A stretch of DNA of 64,000 bases from the NCBI GenBank assembly GCA_021018995.1, contig CM037589.1, forward strand, positions 12,353,001 to 12,417,000, read 5' to 3'. Positions 1 through 12,034 of this stretch are shown in pieces; positions within the stretch are counted from its first letter, which is position 1, and each line of letters starts with the position of its first letter. The translations under genes and the position numbers were made by a program. This DNA is from Chloranthus sessilifolius. Its lineage: Eukaryota > Streptophyta > Magnoliopsida > Chloranthales > Chloranthaceae. Under the pieces are notes generated by a model. That model ran no database searches. It had not been told where the DNA came from and saw nothing but the letters and a program-made list of their open reading frames with translations.

Positions 1-1584
1 TCACTTCTAAATGGATATGAGGATGCTGTTGTTCAAGAGAGGCTTGGGATTTTAGTACTCTAAAATATTAGGGAGCACAGAAATTCCCCAATAAGTGTGA
101 CCTAGGGTGTATTTTATCTTCTATTAGATCAAGAAGGGGCATTCTGTGAATACAATGAAAGCTAGGATGTATTTATACCACTTTAAAATTGGTTTAGCTA
201 CTGCATAACACCCTAGTTTTCATGGTATTTATGAATGCCATGTATATGGTTATGCATATATGCAACATTATTATTGGTATTTTTCCTCATGGGTTAATGG
301 GCCCTCACCTACATAAATAGATAAACTGTTCAAAGTACACTTTTATGCCATGTGACACACATCTTTGACCAATCCATGTCATCCAAGTGGTAGAACATTA
401 TTTGAGCTAATGTTAACCTAAAGGAGATGCCCATAAGTGGTTCGAACCATTCAATCTAAGGACTTCAATATAGACCGTTCATATTTAATGTATGGTACAT
501 ATTGACGTACTCGGAATGGATGGTACCAGCTGGTGATGGGGGCCATTGTTTTGGGCTAAGGCAAGTTCATGATATCTAACCCCTCAGACGAAGTGGATTG
601 TAAAAAATATGTTCTATGTGACGCCATGTGGCTTAAAAGTTTGCAGGTGGTATCTTTAATGTAGGTGACCAGAGTCGATCTGTTAGTTTTAGTAATAGAA
701 GAAAATTGCACGAGGAAGTTCTCAAGGTTCATAGAATATCAATTTGACCTTCTATTTGTGATTTACAAGTCAGTTCATTTTCGACCTTCGTTTGTTTACT
801 TTCTTGTTGGTCAAAACTGTAAAGCAGTTCATTACTGGCAGTTCTGGTTATAATATTAACAGTAAATTTTTTATATAGGTTGCGGGATGACCATGTTTTG
901 AAGGAAGAACTTCCAGAGACCGAACAATTGTAGTATGTAAAGTTTTGCTGATTGATGGGTGCAGCTGATTACCTCCTTCAACAAGTTAGCACTCTAAATA
1001 TATGATGATTAGGGATAAGCTTGTAGGCTTTGTTAGTTTATTATATGGTAAAAGAAAAGAAGTCCATGTTCTTATGATATTCTCGATAAGTTTGGGCTTT
1101 ATTGTAATTATGTGAGTATCTAATGATATGATCCTCTTTCCTAGAATTTTTTTTGTTTCTGCATTTCTCCTCTTAAAGATTTTGACACCCTTGGAATTGA
1201 TGTTTATGAAGTCTCTCATTTCTTTAATGATGAAATACCTGGAGCTGTTATGATCACTAAGTTTTTGTTGCTTGTGTATAGTCATCAAGTGGCGTCTCCA
1301 CCGAGCTTGCTCCTTCACCTGTGATGCTGCCTTGCTGTCTAGGACCCCCTAGTTACCAAATCCACGGCCGCCTTCCAGCATTATGGTGATTAGCATGTAA
1401 ACGGAAAGAGGCAAAGAGCCATCTACCCTTGTCTCTGAGGTTAAAAAGATTACGAGCCCTGAAGCAAGTAAATATGGCTCATAAACACATCAATGAACCT
1501 ACACTCATGTTTTTCTATTTCGTAAGTTGAAACTTCACATTGTCCTCTTGTATCGTTGTTTTCGTCGTACACTATCCTAACTGT

Positions 1585-1585
<1 letters not shown>

Positions 1586-1617
<32 letters not shown>
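1586..1617. repeat. (TA)n microsatellite
   Basis: Uninterrupted TA dinucleotide run of about 30 bp. Confidence 0.95.
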
Positions 1618-1619
<2 letters not shown>

Positions 1620-1786
1620 CCCATGACTTGAGCTACCACTGGTTGCATGTTACATCAGATCTTCTTAAGTCATCTGATGTGACTGCAACCAGTAGGAGCT
1701 TGACTCATGAGTGTATGCCCCATGACCTGAGTCATGATCATTTCCCATAATTTTCTTTTATTTAAGATCGTAAGTTTACATTCTTC

Positions 1787-1791
<5 letters not shown>

Positions 1792-1856
<65 letters not shown>
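1792..1856. repeat. (TA)n microsatellite
   Basis: Uninterrupted TA dinucleotide run of about 65 bp; such tracts are often length-polymorphic. Confidence 0.95.
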
Positions 1857-1861
<5 letters not shown>

Positions 1862-2879
1862 ATAATGGCTATGGTAGTATTAACTAATACCGCCCAATAA
1901 CCCATTTACCGTGGGGTCCATTACTTGCACACAAAAAGTTGGCTTAAGCACACAATTAAAAAGAAAGGTTGATATCTCGGGGACTTGTGCCATGTCGAAA
2001 CACCACTATGCCATCCGATTCGAAGTTCATATTCTAAAGATCTTTGATGTAAAAGATTGGTATGAAACATGAACTCTTATCATATGATTCAAGCAGTTTA
2101 AGGCCATCATCTGAATTGAATGGTTGACTGCCTTTAATCATTTGATAGAGATTGTGTTCTTGCCAAACCTTTTTACCAAAGATCATTAGGTCATGACAAT
2201 CAAAGCAGATGGCTTAGATGGTGTTTTCACATTGCACAGGTCCCTAAAATACTTGGTCTTTCTTTTAAATTGTGTGCTTCAGCCTATATTTCATGTGCAA
2301 GTAATGGCTCCTTCAAAAAGAATGATCTTTTATCATTTGATTTTTACCGTTATAAAATGAATGAAAAACAATTTTGTTGTTTATGTTACATTTCTGATGC
2401 TAAAATTGCAGAAACAGAATTATTTTTAAAACTCGACTCCTCACCTTCTGCCTAAGATAGTTTCTCCACTTTCCTGACTTTTTAAGTCATATAGTGCCAC
2501 TTGGCACCCGGTTTTCACCAATCCAAGTTGTCTAAGTGATGGAACAACATATGAACTTTGTGTAGTGCAAAAAAATTGTCCCGTAGAAGGGTCTATATCA
2601 TCAAAACAAAGTAGTTCAATATGAACTCTATGTTAGATGTGATTAATAGTCTATCTTGAACTTCCCAGATCGAATGGCTTAATCCCTCGGATGTGCATGC
2701 ATTTTAGAAACCGATACAAATTGGATTGGCCAAACAATTTTTCCATATGGCCAAGAAAGGGAGATGGTAAGAGAAATTAGTTGCAGATCAATGCTCATCG
2801 AGTCATTTCGTTGCAATCCAATTTATTGATTTTAATAAAAAAAGTACCCTCTTTTTGTGTTTTAATAAATAAATCTTTA

Positions 2880-4600
2880 TCAAACAATGCTTCTTTACGA
2901 AATATATCAAATCATATCGTAGTTATCAAAGAAATTACCGAAGGCGCCTAGTTGTGCATGATTATAAACCAAACAGTGCCTCACAGTTTTTGTAACATTA
3001 TATAAGGTGATAACCAAGGGTTAAAATATCGGATTTTCGATATGTATCGTCTTGAAGTTTAGGACGATATGTATCGCGTATCGTTCGATATATTCAATGT
3101 ATCGGTTCAATACATTTTTTTTAAAAAAAAAAATTAAAAAATTCAAATTATCGTCCGTATCGGACGATACGTATCGCGTATCGGCGATACATTGAATGTA
3201 TCGTTTTGATACAATTTTTTTTTCTTCAAAAAATTAAAAGTCAAATTATCGGACGATAATTTGAAATTATCGCTTGATAATTTTAAAGTATCGTCCGCTA
3301 CGGACGATATATTACCCGTGTCGGACGATAATTACCCTATTTTTTAGGGGATATGATACATAGGCAATGTATCGTACTGTCCAAGTCCAAAACTGATACG
3401 TATCGGTATCGGATGATTTTTTGACCCATGGTGATAACAAAGATTATATCCCTTCGGTTACTCTCTGCTTCACCTTCTTGTGGGTCCGAATCAATTGGCT
3501 TTCATTAAAGCCGGCAAGTTGTTGAAAAATATTTTACTTGCTCATGAGATAATCCCCAAATTTCCCTTGAGCGGACTGAGAAGTATTTGCAGGAAGATTT
3601 GACTTGTAGAAGGGTTCGATAAGGTTTAGGGTTTAGGTGTTCGATAAGGTTCGCTAGGTGTTTATCTTTAATATTTTGAAGCAATTGGGATTTGTAAAAC
3701 TTGGTCGATTGGTTTAATGAATGCGTTTATATGCCGAGATTCACTCTGAATTGTAAAAAAACTGACCCTATATAGCCATTATTGTTTACCCTTCGATGGA
3801 GGCTTTATCAGGGATCATTGAGTCTACAGTAGATGAAGATCTTACTAGAATTACTTCAGCTGCGAATCTTACGGAAATATAGCATTTCATATTTGTGGAT
3901 GATTTACTTATTTTTTTCTAACGAGGACCCAGATTTTTTTAGGGAAATTTGATAGCTTGGAAGCCTTCTTATACTTGTCTAGGCTCAAATCTAACTAAAA
4001 GCTCCATCAATCTTAGTAAGGGTTGTACAAAATAAATATGCTGTTGATAGAGGATCATCATTCCCAGAATGAAGCTTTACCTATCTGATATTTGGGCTTG
4101 CCTTTATTCTCTACATGGATGACTTATTCCATCTGCCCCTGGGTGGTAAAATCAGAAATAGACTGGGAAGTTTGGAAAGCTTGCTTCTTATCTTATGCAG
4201 GGAGTGGAGTTAATAAAATCAATATTAACTAGCTATCATATATTTTTGTCTGAGGCATTTCTCTTGCCAAGAAGAGTCCTCGATGAGATTGAGATTTTAT
4301 TTGTTTTTTTTTCTTATGGAATGATCCTAGAGATTCACTGTTGTTGGTGTGTGTGTGAGAGAGATCTCAACCTGTGGCTACGGGTGATCATATTGATCAA
4401 CTAGTTTGGGCTAGTGTTAGTGATGGAAAACTGAGCCTCAAGCAAGCTTGGCTGGCTGTTAGATCTCCACGATTAAAGGTGGACAGAGCAAAGTTTTTAT
4501 GACGTAAGGATGTCATTTCTAAACATGGTTTTACTGCTTGGTTAGGAATCAACACCAAATTAGCTACGTTGGAAAACTTGGCAAAGAGAGGTTTAACTAT
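2880..4600 (+). pseudogene. L1-type LINE reverse transcriptase, decayed, 5' part
   Basis: Frame-shifted translation gives a plant L1-type non-LTR reverse transcriptase. It reads TLYKVITKIISLRL, then a stretch like GPNQLAFIKAGKLLKNILL, MEALSGIIESTV with LTRITSAANLTEI, HFIFVDDLLIFF (the catalytic F/YxDD motif, near 3886-3915), and LELIKS-like VELIKSILTSYHIF with SEAFLLPRRVLDEIE (4205-4295). The C-terminal part continues to 4600 as KDVISKHGFTAWLGINTKL. Several stops and shifts make it dead. A 415-bp MITE (3015-3429) interrupts the RT domain, and MULE-1 interrupts the zinc-binding C-terminal domain; the rest resumes at 11514. The left limit is approximate and ORF1 and the endonuclease are not seen. 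Confidence 0.8.
3015..3429. mobile_element. Mutator-type MITE with GATACGTATC palindrome array, copy 1
   Basis: A 415-bp non-coding element bounded by a perfect 9-bp duplication GGTGATAAC (3006-3014 and 3430-3438). Its ends are imperfect inverted repeats: left AAGGGTTAAAATATCGG, right complement ATGGGTCAAAAAATCATCC. The interior is nearly all variants of ATCGTCCGATACGTATCG in both orientations. A second copy lies at 57854-58081. A 9-bp duplication fits the Mutator superfamily. It sits inside the LINE reverse transcriptase. Confidence 0.85.
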
Positions 4601-4690
4601 GGGAATTTAAATTTTCGGCTCTATAATTTTGCTTATTTGCAATAATGGCCCTGTAGTTTCATTCCTTGCAGAATAGGCCCGCTCCAAGTC
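4601..4690 (+). repeat. MULE-1 left terminal inverted repeat
   Basis: Begins GGGAATTTAAATTTTCGGC and runs to about the GCTCCAAG block. It pairs with the complement of 11416-11504. Confidence 0.9.
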
Positions 4691-4935
4691 AAGCCGTTTC
4701 CATGTCACCGCCCACTTGCCAAGTCAGCATGGATTCCAAGCGTCGCCACAGTAGGGTAGCGTCTCGCTACAACGCCGCCACGTCAGCAGCGCCGATATTT
4801 AAAAAAACTAGAAACTATTTAAACTGGGGAACAACTTTTCACTTTTCACTTTTCACTTTTACCTTCCAAAAGAGAACATGGCAATTACTGCTTTCAAGGT
4901 AATTTTTTTTTTTTTTTTTCAGATTTATTTTTAGG

Positions 4936-5036
4936 CGTTCCGCTATCCTGGAGTAGCGTACCGCTATCTCGGGATAGCGGTCTGCTACTCCTATCCCAGG
5001 ATAGCAGTCCGCCATCCTAGGATAGTGGTACGCTAT
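4936..5036. repeat. Palindrome array with GCTATCC..GGATAGC units, MULE-1 left
   Basis: Five or more short inverted units such as CGCTATCTCGGGATAGCG and TATCCCAGGATAGC follow each other between the left TIR and the ULP1-type gene. MULE-2 has an array at the matching place (33955-34060). Confidence 0.85.
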
Positions 5037-5121
5037 AAGCTATTTATTATTATTATTTTTTTAATTAATAACTAAATTATATTTATATATGTTCTATGCA
5101 GTTCCTTTCACACATACTAAG

Positions 5122-8040
5122 ATGTCAAAGTCGTTAAAGCCTTTTGGAAAGTATACATGTATTAGTGTTAGAAAATTTTACATGTATTGCAACGAAGAGA
5201 GGAAGAGGATACTGGATGAATCAATTTTTAGTCATCTGTTTAGATGTCTGAGAAATTAATCTTTATTGGAGACTTCATTGAGGCAATTTTAAGTTTTTGG
5301 GTGAAAGATAACATGTTTAAGGTGAAGAACACCAAGTTAGTTTTGCAAGAGACCGATATATCACTGATTTTAGGATTAAATATGTTGGAAAAATTTGAAG
5401 AAAATGAGTATGAGCAAAGGACTATAAGAGAAGATGAAACTATTCAGTACAAATTCTTTAGGGAACAGTCGGCTAGAAGATCTCGTATCGAAGAAGTCAT
5501 AGATAGTGCCCATCTTTCCGAAGATGAAAATTTGAAATTATCGTTGTTGTTTCTTGTATGCTCTTTTATACTTTCGGACACATATCAGGAAGTTGATAGT
5601 AAATATTTAAAGTTAGTTGATAACTTAGAATGCTTCAACCAATATTCGTGGGGGCTTTAAGTTTTCAATAATTTAGTTGATTGCATAAAAAAAGCGATTG
5701 GGAGAAGAGAATCGGCAAAAGTTTCGAAAAAAGGACAATACAACATATACGATTGCACTATAGCATTACAGATATCGGCGTTGGAGCACTTTCCTGGAAT
5801 CGACACTCCTCGTACACAAATGAAAAATCAATTTCCGAAACTAGTGAAATGGGAAGCTCTAAAAGTCAGCCGTACTCCAAATTATTACAGAGAAAAAATT
5901 CTTACGTCTCCGGTAATTGTCGAACTTGATTATGAGAAATACGAACTACAATATCTATCAGTTCGACAATTCTTCAGTCATAGGGAGAGAGAAAGGGAAC
6001 GGTTACTTAAAGAACCGAGAAAAAAAATAGATTACCCTACCGAAAAAAGGGAATACCTATCAAAAGAAAAAGAGATAAGTGAAGAATATGATGAAGATAA
6101 TGATGACGACGATGAATCTAACAGTGATGATAATAACGAATACGAATTCGTATTACGTCATCAAAAAGAATTAAAGGGGAAGCCAACAATTAGAGAACAA
6201 CCGGCTAGACATCCCGAGCTCCTAAATGAAGTTAAGGAGTTTAGAAAAGAATGTTCGTCCCTACGCAATGCTGTTGAAGAAATGAAGGACGATTTCAAAC
6301 ATGCTTTCACAGTGTTAAAAGGGCAGACATTCACAATTGAGCAGCAGGGAAGGGAGAACAAGAGTTTAAAAGAGGAAGTAGTGTCTTTAAAGGAAGAGTT
6401 AGGAAATTTAAAGAGTGAACTTGCAAAGGTTAAATCTCATTTGACAAAGGTATAAAACTAGTCTCATTTGTTATATTTATAATTATTTTTTAATTTTATT
6501 TTGTTTAAATTTATTTAATATTATTTTTTAATATTTTTATAGCAGACCGCTATCCGCTATCCTGACTCATTTTTTTGAAATTTCTTTGTTTAACTTCATT
6601 TTTTTTTACCTTATATAGGATGAAATTCTCTCCAGTACTATTTGAAACCTTTGTTACTCCTAAATCTCACCTTGAGAACCACCCCTCATTATCGACTTTT
6701 AAACTCTCTTCTCCTCATTACCCTGCCCCAATCACTCAAACTTCTGAACCCCCTTCTCCTCATCACCCTGCCCCAATCACTCATCACCACCTTGCCCTAA
6801 TCACTCAAACTTCTAAACCCCAACCGCCGGTTGAAGATATAGATAAAGGGGTTGATCCGCCAGTAACTCAGCCAACTGTTGAGTCGCAATCGGCATCTTT
6901 TAAATCCTTATTAGTGAAGATTCCTGCTTCTACTAAGGGCACGTTATACAAGTTTCGAAATCGAACCAAAAGAAAGTCGTCAACGAAAAAAATCACTATA
7001 AATAAAAGAAAAAAAGTGGAAGAACAAGAAGAAGATGTTCCAGAGTCAATGGAAAAGAAATTTATGAGGAGCTTATGGAAACGGCCTGTGAAAGAAGATT
7101 TAATGATCATTAATACTATTTACGGCCTAGACGTCACCTTAGAGCATTTAAAGCTTTTGAAGGAAAAATCGTGGCTCGATAACGAAGTTATCGATTTGTA
7201 TTTGAAAGTTTTTGACAGTAGAAATGATAACATGCTCGTGAAAATGACGAAAAAGAGCTGGTTTGAATCGGCCTTTGCAATGGTATCGTTTTTATTTTTT
7301 ATTATTTGATTTTATGATTTAATTTATTTATCTGCCTTTATTTACGTCATTAATAGATTCAAATAATAAGTTATTTTAATATTAAATTTCAGACCTTGAT
7401 TATAGCGGACCATGTAAAGTTTTAAAAATTCGTCCGTGATAAAAATTTGGAGCCACTGAATAAACAAGGTAGATGGGATGCCTATTGCGACAGGTGGCAG
7501 ATTCGCCACCAGGCCAAGCCGCTTGAGCCACTCTTTCGAAGTACCTCACGCGGTATTAATGTCATCGATTGTGGGACGGTAAGTTATTTTTTGATAGCGA
7601 TCACACATTTAAAGTTTATTAATTAACACATTACTAATTAGATTTATGATTGCACGTAGATGTATTTTTCAATGCATAGCCAGAGACACCATCATTGGGC
7701 ATTGGCTATCTTTTCCGTAACGGACCGCGTTATAAAGTTGCTAGACCTTGCCGACCGAGAGTGTTCGAATAAGTTTGATACGAACAAAGATTCGTTGATA
7801 CATCACCTGTCGCGACTTCTTCACACTGTCGGATTGAGTTCTGCTCTTGATCAACAGTAGCAACTTATTATCATAAATAGTGTTGATCTTCCCCTCCAAA
7901 AGAACGGTTTGGACTATAGGATTTACGTGCTGAAATACGTTGAATACTTTTCTGAGCGATGGAAAGTAGATTTTTAAGAGAAAGACATGCAGCAATTTTG
8001 AGCTGAAATTGGACATTCATTGTTCACGTTTGGGACTTAG
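5122..8040 (+). pseudogene. ULP1-type (C48) cysteine protease gene of MULE-1, decayed
   Basis: C48 proteases cleave SUMO-like conjugates; transposon copies have no settled substrate. The gene starts at ATG 5122 (MSKSLKPFGKYTC). It goes on with a DUF1985-like region (KLIFIGDFIEAILSFW, near 5260), then an acidic and coiled-coil stretch to 6455. After a probable intron comes a Pro/Thr-rich low-complexity part (6600-6840), then the protease. The protease part shows WLDNEVIDLYL (7172-7204), the catalytic-His block HHHWALAIF (about 7690) and the Asp block LLDLAD (about 7740). The QKNGLDYRIYVLKYVEYF block (about 7897-7950) has Tyr at 7915-7917 where the family has the catalytic Cys of the DCG motif. 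In-frame stops occur at 5233, 7858, 7975 and elsewhere. It is convergent with the MURA gene. The protease is certainly inactive; MULE-2 keeps the Cys. Confidence 0.85.
6541..6567. repeat. Short palindrome remnant in ULP1-type intron, MULE-1
   Basis: AGCAGACCGCTATCC followed by GCTATCCTG lies between the coiled-coil and Pro-rich exons. MULE-2 has a 200-bp array in the same intron (32325-32525). Confidence 0.6.
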
Positions 8041-8331
8041 TTTTTATTTTTTCACTTGTTTATTTTATTTTGTATATTATGATTCAAATTATTAGGATAA
8101 TGAATGTATTTTTTGTATACTTCAAAGTCCAGTAAGAAAACTCATTACAATTTTAATCACGAATGGACACAAACTCAAGATCAAATCAAGTCAGGTTTGA
8201 GACTCTTAGTAGGTGTTCACACTATTCAAATTTAACTCCCTAAATCATAATTCATGGTTAATGAAAATTTTATTGACTAAAAAAGACTAAAAAAAGTGAT
8301 TTTATATTCTAACAAATTTACAAGAGCGGCG

Positions 8332-10873
8332 GTTATATCCATATTCATTATAATTTTTATACCGTAGTGGTCGAACTTCGCTTTTAGATCATATCCTCAT
8401 TTTCTTTGGGCGACCGACTTGACATATATTGTGCGGAGGTAAAACATCGATGTCTTCCCTTATAACTGCCCATTGGCGCTTATCAATAGTCGGAACAAAT
8501 TGTTCTTTATAAGTTTTCCTAAATAAGGCACTGGTAAATCAATGATTACAAAATTGAGGAATCTCTTTATACTTGTTCCTAAGCGATAATACAGCGATCG
8601 CATGCGAACATGGTAATCCAAGGATAGTCTAACGTTTGCATGTACACGTTCGTTTCTCTAGATCGACACTGTGAGTGTATTGCCCACGTTTAACTTGAAA
8701 TGTATCGCGATCATAGGGAATAACGTTCTTTCGACGGGCCCACCCTGAATTTCTTGTTATGTGCTCTTCCGCCAGTGGTGTCAACTTGTGTGCCATCTTA
8801 TTTCCTTCTTCCTGACGCAGAAGGTAGAATTCGGCTACCTTCGTGCGAATAGTTTCTAACATTGTCACGATTGGTTCCTCTCTAGCTATCTTCAACATAC
8901 TGTTAATGCTTTCAGCTATATTTGTTGTCAACATATCATAACGCATTCCTGAAAAATATGCGCCCGCCCAGAAATGGTCACCGACTTCTTTAATCCATGT
9001 TATGCATTTCAGGGGGGCCTGGTCTTGTATTTTTTATAAAATTCTTTTGAATTTCACCTTGGAGAATGCACGGGCAGCAACCCAAGACAGCGGTCGAGAG
9101 ATTGTATCCTTATATGTATCAAAAAGATTTAAAGTTAGGTTTCACATACAGTAGCTGTGAAATGCATTAGGAAAAATATTATGCTTAACTTTCATCAACC
9201 CCTTCTGTCGGTCTGATATCAATACAAATTGCTTTTCAAAGTCCCCGATTATGCATCTCCCTAATAGATCAAGGAACCATGTCCAATGATCTTCATTTTC
9301 TTTGGGTACAGTCTCGAACGCTATAGGGAATAAATGTCTATTACCATCTATCCCCGTAGCTACTAACAACACTCCTTTGTATAGTCCACACAAATGCGTT
9401 CCATCTACCGCAATTATTCTTCGCAAAGTATTACGATAGCTCCTAATGCCAGGTCTAAATGCTACGAAGAGCCTCTGAAAGGCATTATCAGGCTTGCGAC
9501 ACAATTCGGTCTGTACGTCTGGATCGACTCGTTGTAATTCGGCGATATAGGATGGTAATATCTTAAATTGCTCCTTCCAGTTACCTCGGATGCCGCTTAA
9601 AGCCATTTCTTTCCCTCTCTATGCTTTCCAATAATTTACTGTTACACCGTATTTTTTTTTAATATAAAAAATTATTAAAACAGGAGTCTCGTCAAAGCCT
9701 TTTAACAATTTCTCCCTCACGAAAGAAGCTATCCAAGAATTCGTACACTGGTGATGTCCTCTTCCGAAAGCTGACATTCCGCACGTCTGTTGCAGGCGAA
9801 ATGTCTTCACGACGAACATGTCCACACCCACCAATTTTGATGCATGTATTCGCCAAGCACACCCTAATTGAATACAGCTCTCCGTAACTCGAAGAGGACT
9901 GGTTTTTATTGGTTTAATTTAAAAATTATTTGTCATTGCAAACTCTCTAAGGGCTTTTTAAAAGGTTTTTTTATTTCTGAATGCCTGACTAATAGTTAAT
10001 GACCCTCCTTTATACAGTTCTTCATCATCCGAATCCATATACTCTCTTTCCGAGTCATTAAGCTAATAGTCTTCGTCCACCATAGGTTGATCAATTCCCC
10101 TATTAGTATGAACACGCGAAGTGGGCGAGGAGGGCAGTGCTTCAGTATTTTCAAGATCACTATCACCGTCATCGACTAGAATATTATTACGTGCTTGGAG
10201 TTGAGTCCATCGAGGTATGGTTAGTGTTCGCTCCTGTGCTGTGGCCACGATTACCATTTGCTCCAAAGCTATTGGTTAAGAAGGCCATTCGTATGGACTA
10301 ATGCCTCCCAAAAATATTTCCCACTAATTCCAATCGAATATGTTGTTTACCGCTTTATCTTTATGCTGACATGTATTGTCTATCAGATTCATTTGAGGAT
10401 AATATCCTTGATCTTCATCGTCTTCTCTCATTGGAACGTATGAAGACGCTATTGGTTTCGTGACATGAGTGATTAATGTATTGTCCATCTAATTCATTTG
10501 AGGACAATATCCTTGATCTTCGTCGTCTTGTCTCATTGGAATGTCTGAAGACGCTATTGGTTCGGTGACATGAGTGATTAATGATTTCTCGATATAAACA
10601 TTTATCACACCATCACCAATACGATATGCTCTAAATAAGTTCGCAAGATCATCAAAATCCGACAATTCAGCAAACACCAACTCCTTCCCGATACGCAATG
10701 AAATGGATAGTAAATTGAATGCTCTTCTGGTTGAGTACTACTAATATTATACATTTTCTTCTTAAATTGATCAAATGGTATATTATCTTTGATAACAACA
10801 ATCTTCCGATGTCCACCGTTGTAAGTATCATCTCTAACACGGACCCCATCGAAATGACAAAGAATGGAAACAT
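8332..10873 (-). pseudogene. MURA transposase of MULE-1, decayed
   Basis: The encoded protein would cut and paste the element. On the - strand it begins near ATG 10873 with a PB1-like start (TYNGGHRKIV) and an acidic linker (SPTSRVHTNRGIDQP, about 10095). The MuDR DNA-binding domain follows, with CX4C then HxC-type residues (GCAWRIHASKLVGVDMF). The MULE catalytic core (9606-9142) has IIAVDGTHLCGLYKGVLL and LISDRQKGL, each holding a conserved Asp. TTNIAESINSMLKIA (8930-8880) precedes the SWIM zinc finger, which breaks off at DLEKRTCTCKR with a stop at about 8629. Stops and shifts are many. Degenerate tail sequence like RPKKMR continues to about 8335. Confidence 0.88.
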
Positions 10874-10993
10874 AAAGTTCAATCTACAAATATTAAAAAA
10901 AAATGAAAATTAAACCCTAAACCCTAAATTGATCAATATAATGGAAAAAATAATGAAAATTTAAACACTAAATTGATAATAATAAAATTAGTC

Positions 10994-11152
10994 AAGGTAG
11001 CTAGCGGGACGCTACATTAAGATAGCGGGCCGCTACCTCAAGATAGTGGGACGCTACCTTACTATAGCATCCTGCTATCTTGAGGTAGCGGCCCGCTATC
11101 TTGAGGTAGCGTCTTGCTATCTTAACGTAGCGTCCCGCTATAGCGTACCGCC
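10994..11152. repeat. Palindrome array with GATAGCGG..CCGCTATC units, MULE-1 right
   Basis: About eight units such as TTAAGATAGCGGGCCGCTA alternate strand just upstream of the MURA start. MULE-2 has arrays at the matching place (26863-26985 and 27040-27098) with core GATATCGG. Confidence 0.9.
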
Positions 11153-11415
11153 CATTTTTTACTTTTCTATCTAAAATTATTGTTTGCTAAAAATTCATTC
11201 TTACCAGTTATCCTTGTCATTGATAGGATTGATCTGAACAGGTAAAAGCGACGATATTAGGGTTGGTCTGAACTCTGAACTACTAATGGGAAATAGAATA
11301 TAGAAAATAAGTAGTGGGAAATGAATTCATATAATATTATATATATAAATAATATAAATAAATAAATCATATTGTGCTGACTTGGCAAATGGACGGTGAT
11401 GTGTAAACGACTTCG

Positions 11416-11504
11416 CTTGGAGCGAGCCTATTCTGCAAGGATTGATACTATATGACTGTTTTTGCAAATAAGCAAAATTATAAGGCCGAAAATGCAAATT
11501 TCCC
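11416..11504 (-). repeat. MULE-1 right terminal inverted repeat
   Basis: The complement begins GGGAAATTTGCATTTTCGGC and matches the left end through AATCCTTGCAGAATAGGC. Confidence 0.9.
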
Positions 11505-11513
11505 TTTAACTAT

Positions 11514-11640
11514 TATATCTCGATGCCTGCTTTCTTGTTGTCCCAATGACCATCTTTTCTTTGAATGCGGTTACATAAAATGGATATGGAGATAGCTTCT
11601 TGCGCACAACTAAAGTGTTTGAATCCACTTAGCCGTCTAT
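11514..11640 (+). pseudogene. L1-type LINE, 3' part resuming after MULE-1
   Basis: Joining 4600 to 11514, which removes MULE-1 and one duplication, keeps a single open frame across the junction (LAKRGLTIISRCLLSC). It runs on as CCPNDHLFFECGYIKWIW, the zinc-binding reverse-transcriptase-associated (zf-RVT) motif. A stop follows near 11593. Confidence 0.8.
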
Positions 11641-11689
11641 ATCATTATACATCATACTCTCTCTCTTTATCTCTATATGCATCACATTT

Positions 11690-11719
11690 TCGAATCCCAT
11701 CCCTTGTTGGCCACCCTTA
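11690..11719 (+). mobile_element. SINE fragment, left half
   Basis: TCGAATCCCATCCCTTGTTGG resembles the B-box region and following bases of the SINE at 57240-57425. It is cut at TTA by the PIF-like element and continues at 15001. The A-box part is missing. Confidence 0.55.
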
Positions 11720-12034
11720 GGCTTCGTTCGAAAGCTAAGAAAATAGGCTTTCCTGGAGATTTTCTACAGAAAATGAGTTTCTTAGTAATTTTCTGAGGTT
11801 TGTTTCTGTTTGAGAGTTTTCTGGGTTTCTGTGTTTTCGGAGAGGTTTCTGCTGATAGCGACATTCTGTTTTCGGAGTTTTTTTCTCAGGAAACCTCAGT
11901 TTCTGAGGTGGTTGAAGTATACTATATTGTGATAACTACACTGGATTATTTCTTAAATTGCAGTTACTATCCAGCACCAACCAACAACTACTTACAGTTA
12001 ACTGTCATTTAAAATGATTTTAAATGTTTAATTT

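Larger units (their letters stand above)
1..2879. other. Intergenic DNA with no supportable gene
   Basis: No reading frame here has recognisable protein features. The stretch holds two (TA)n microsatellites and dispersed-repeat remnants. Part of 2000-2310 resembles a segment near 35.1-35.5 kb and another near 51.9-52.15 kb, each with a run like GTCCCTAAAATAC or GGCATGAAACAT. Exon-like snippets at about 665-726 and 879-930 have AG/GT edges but no convincing protein. Confidence 0.5.
4601..11504. mobile_element. MULE-1: Mutator-like element with ULP1-type gene
   Basis: A 6904-bp element with a perfect 9-bp target duplication TTTAACTAT (4592-4600 and 11505-11513). The terminal inverted repeats are about 90 bp, running from GGG at the left end to the CTTGCAGAATAGGC block, and are clearly matched at the right end. 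It carries two convergent genes: a ULP1-type protease gene on + (5122-8040) and a MURA transposase on - (8332-10873), both broken. MULEs with ULP1-like genes are known in plants (Kaonashi elements in Arabidopsis, CUMULE in melon). Palindrome arrays lie at 4936-5036, about 6541-6567 and 10994-11152. The element is inserted in a LINE. The related MULE-2 lies at 26535-34403 in reverse orientation. Confidence 0.95.

Noticed and set aside
665..930. Possible last exons of an upstream gene (665-726 and 879-930)
   Set aside because: Splice-like edges exist, but the frames give no recognisable protein, and the two possible phases give different peptides.
6161..7110. Minus-strand frames opposite the ULP1-type gene
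   Set aside because: Shadows of the + strand coding sequence with no domain of their own.
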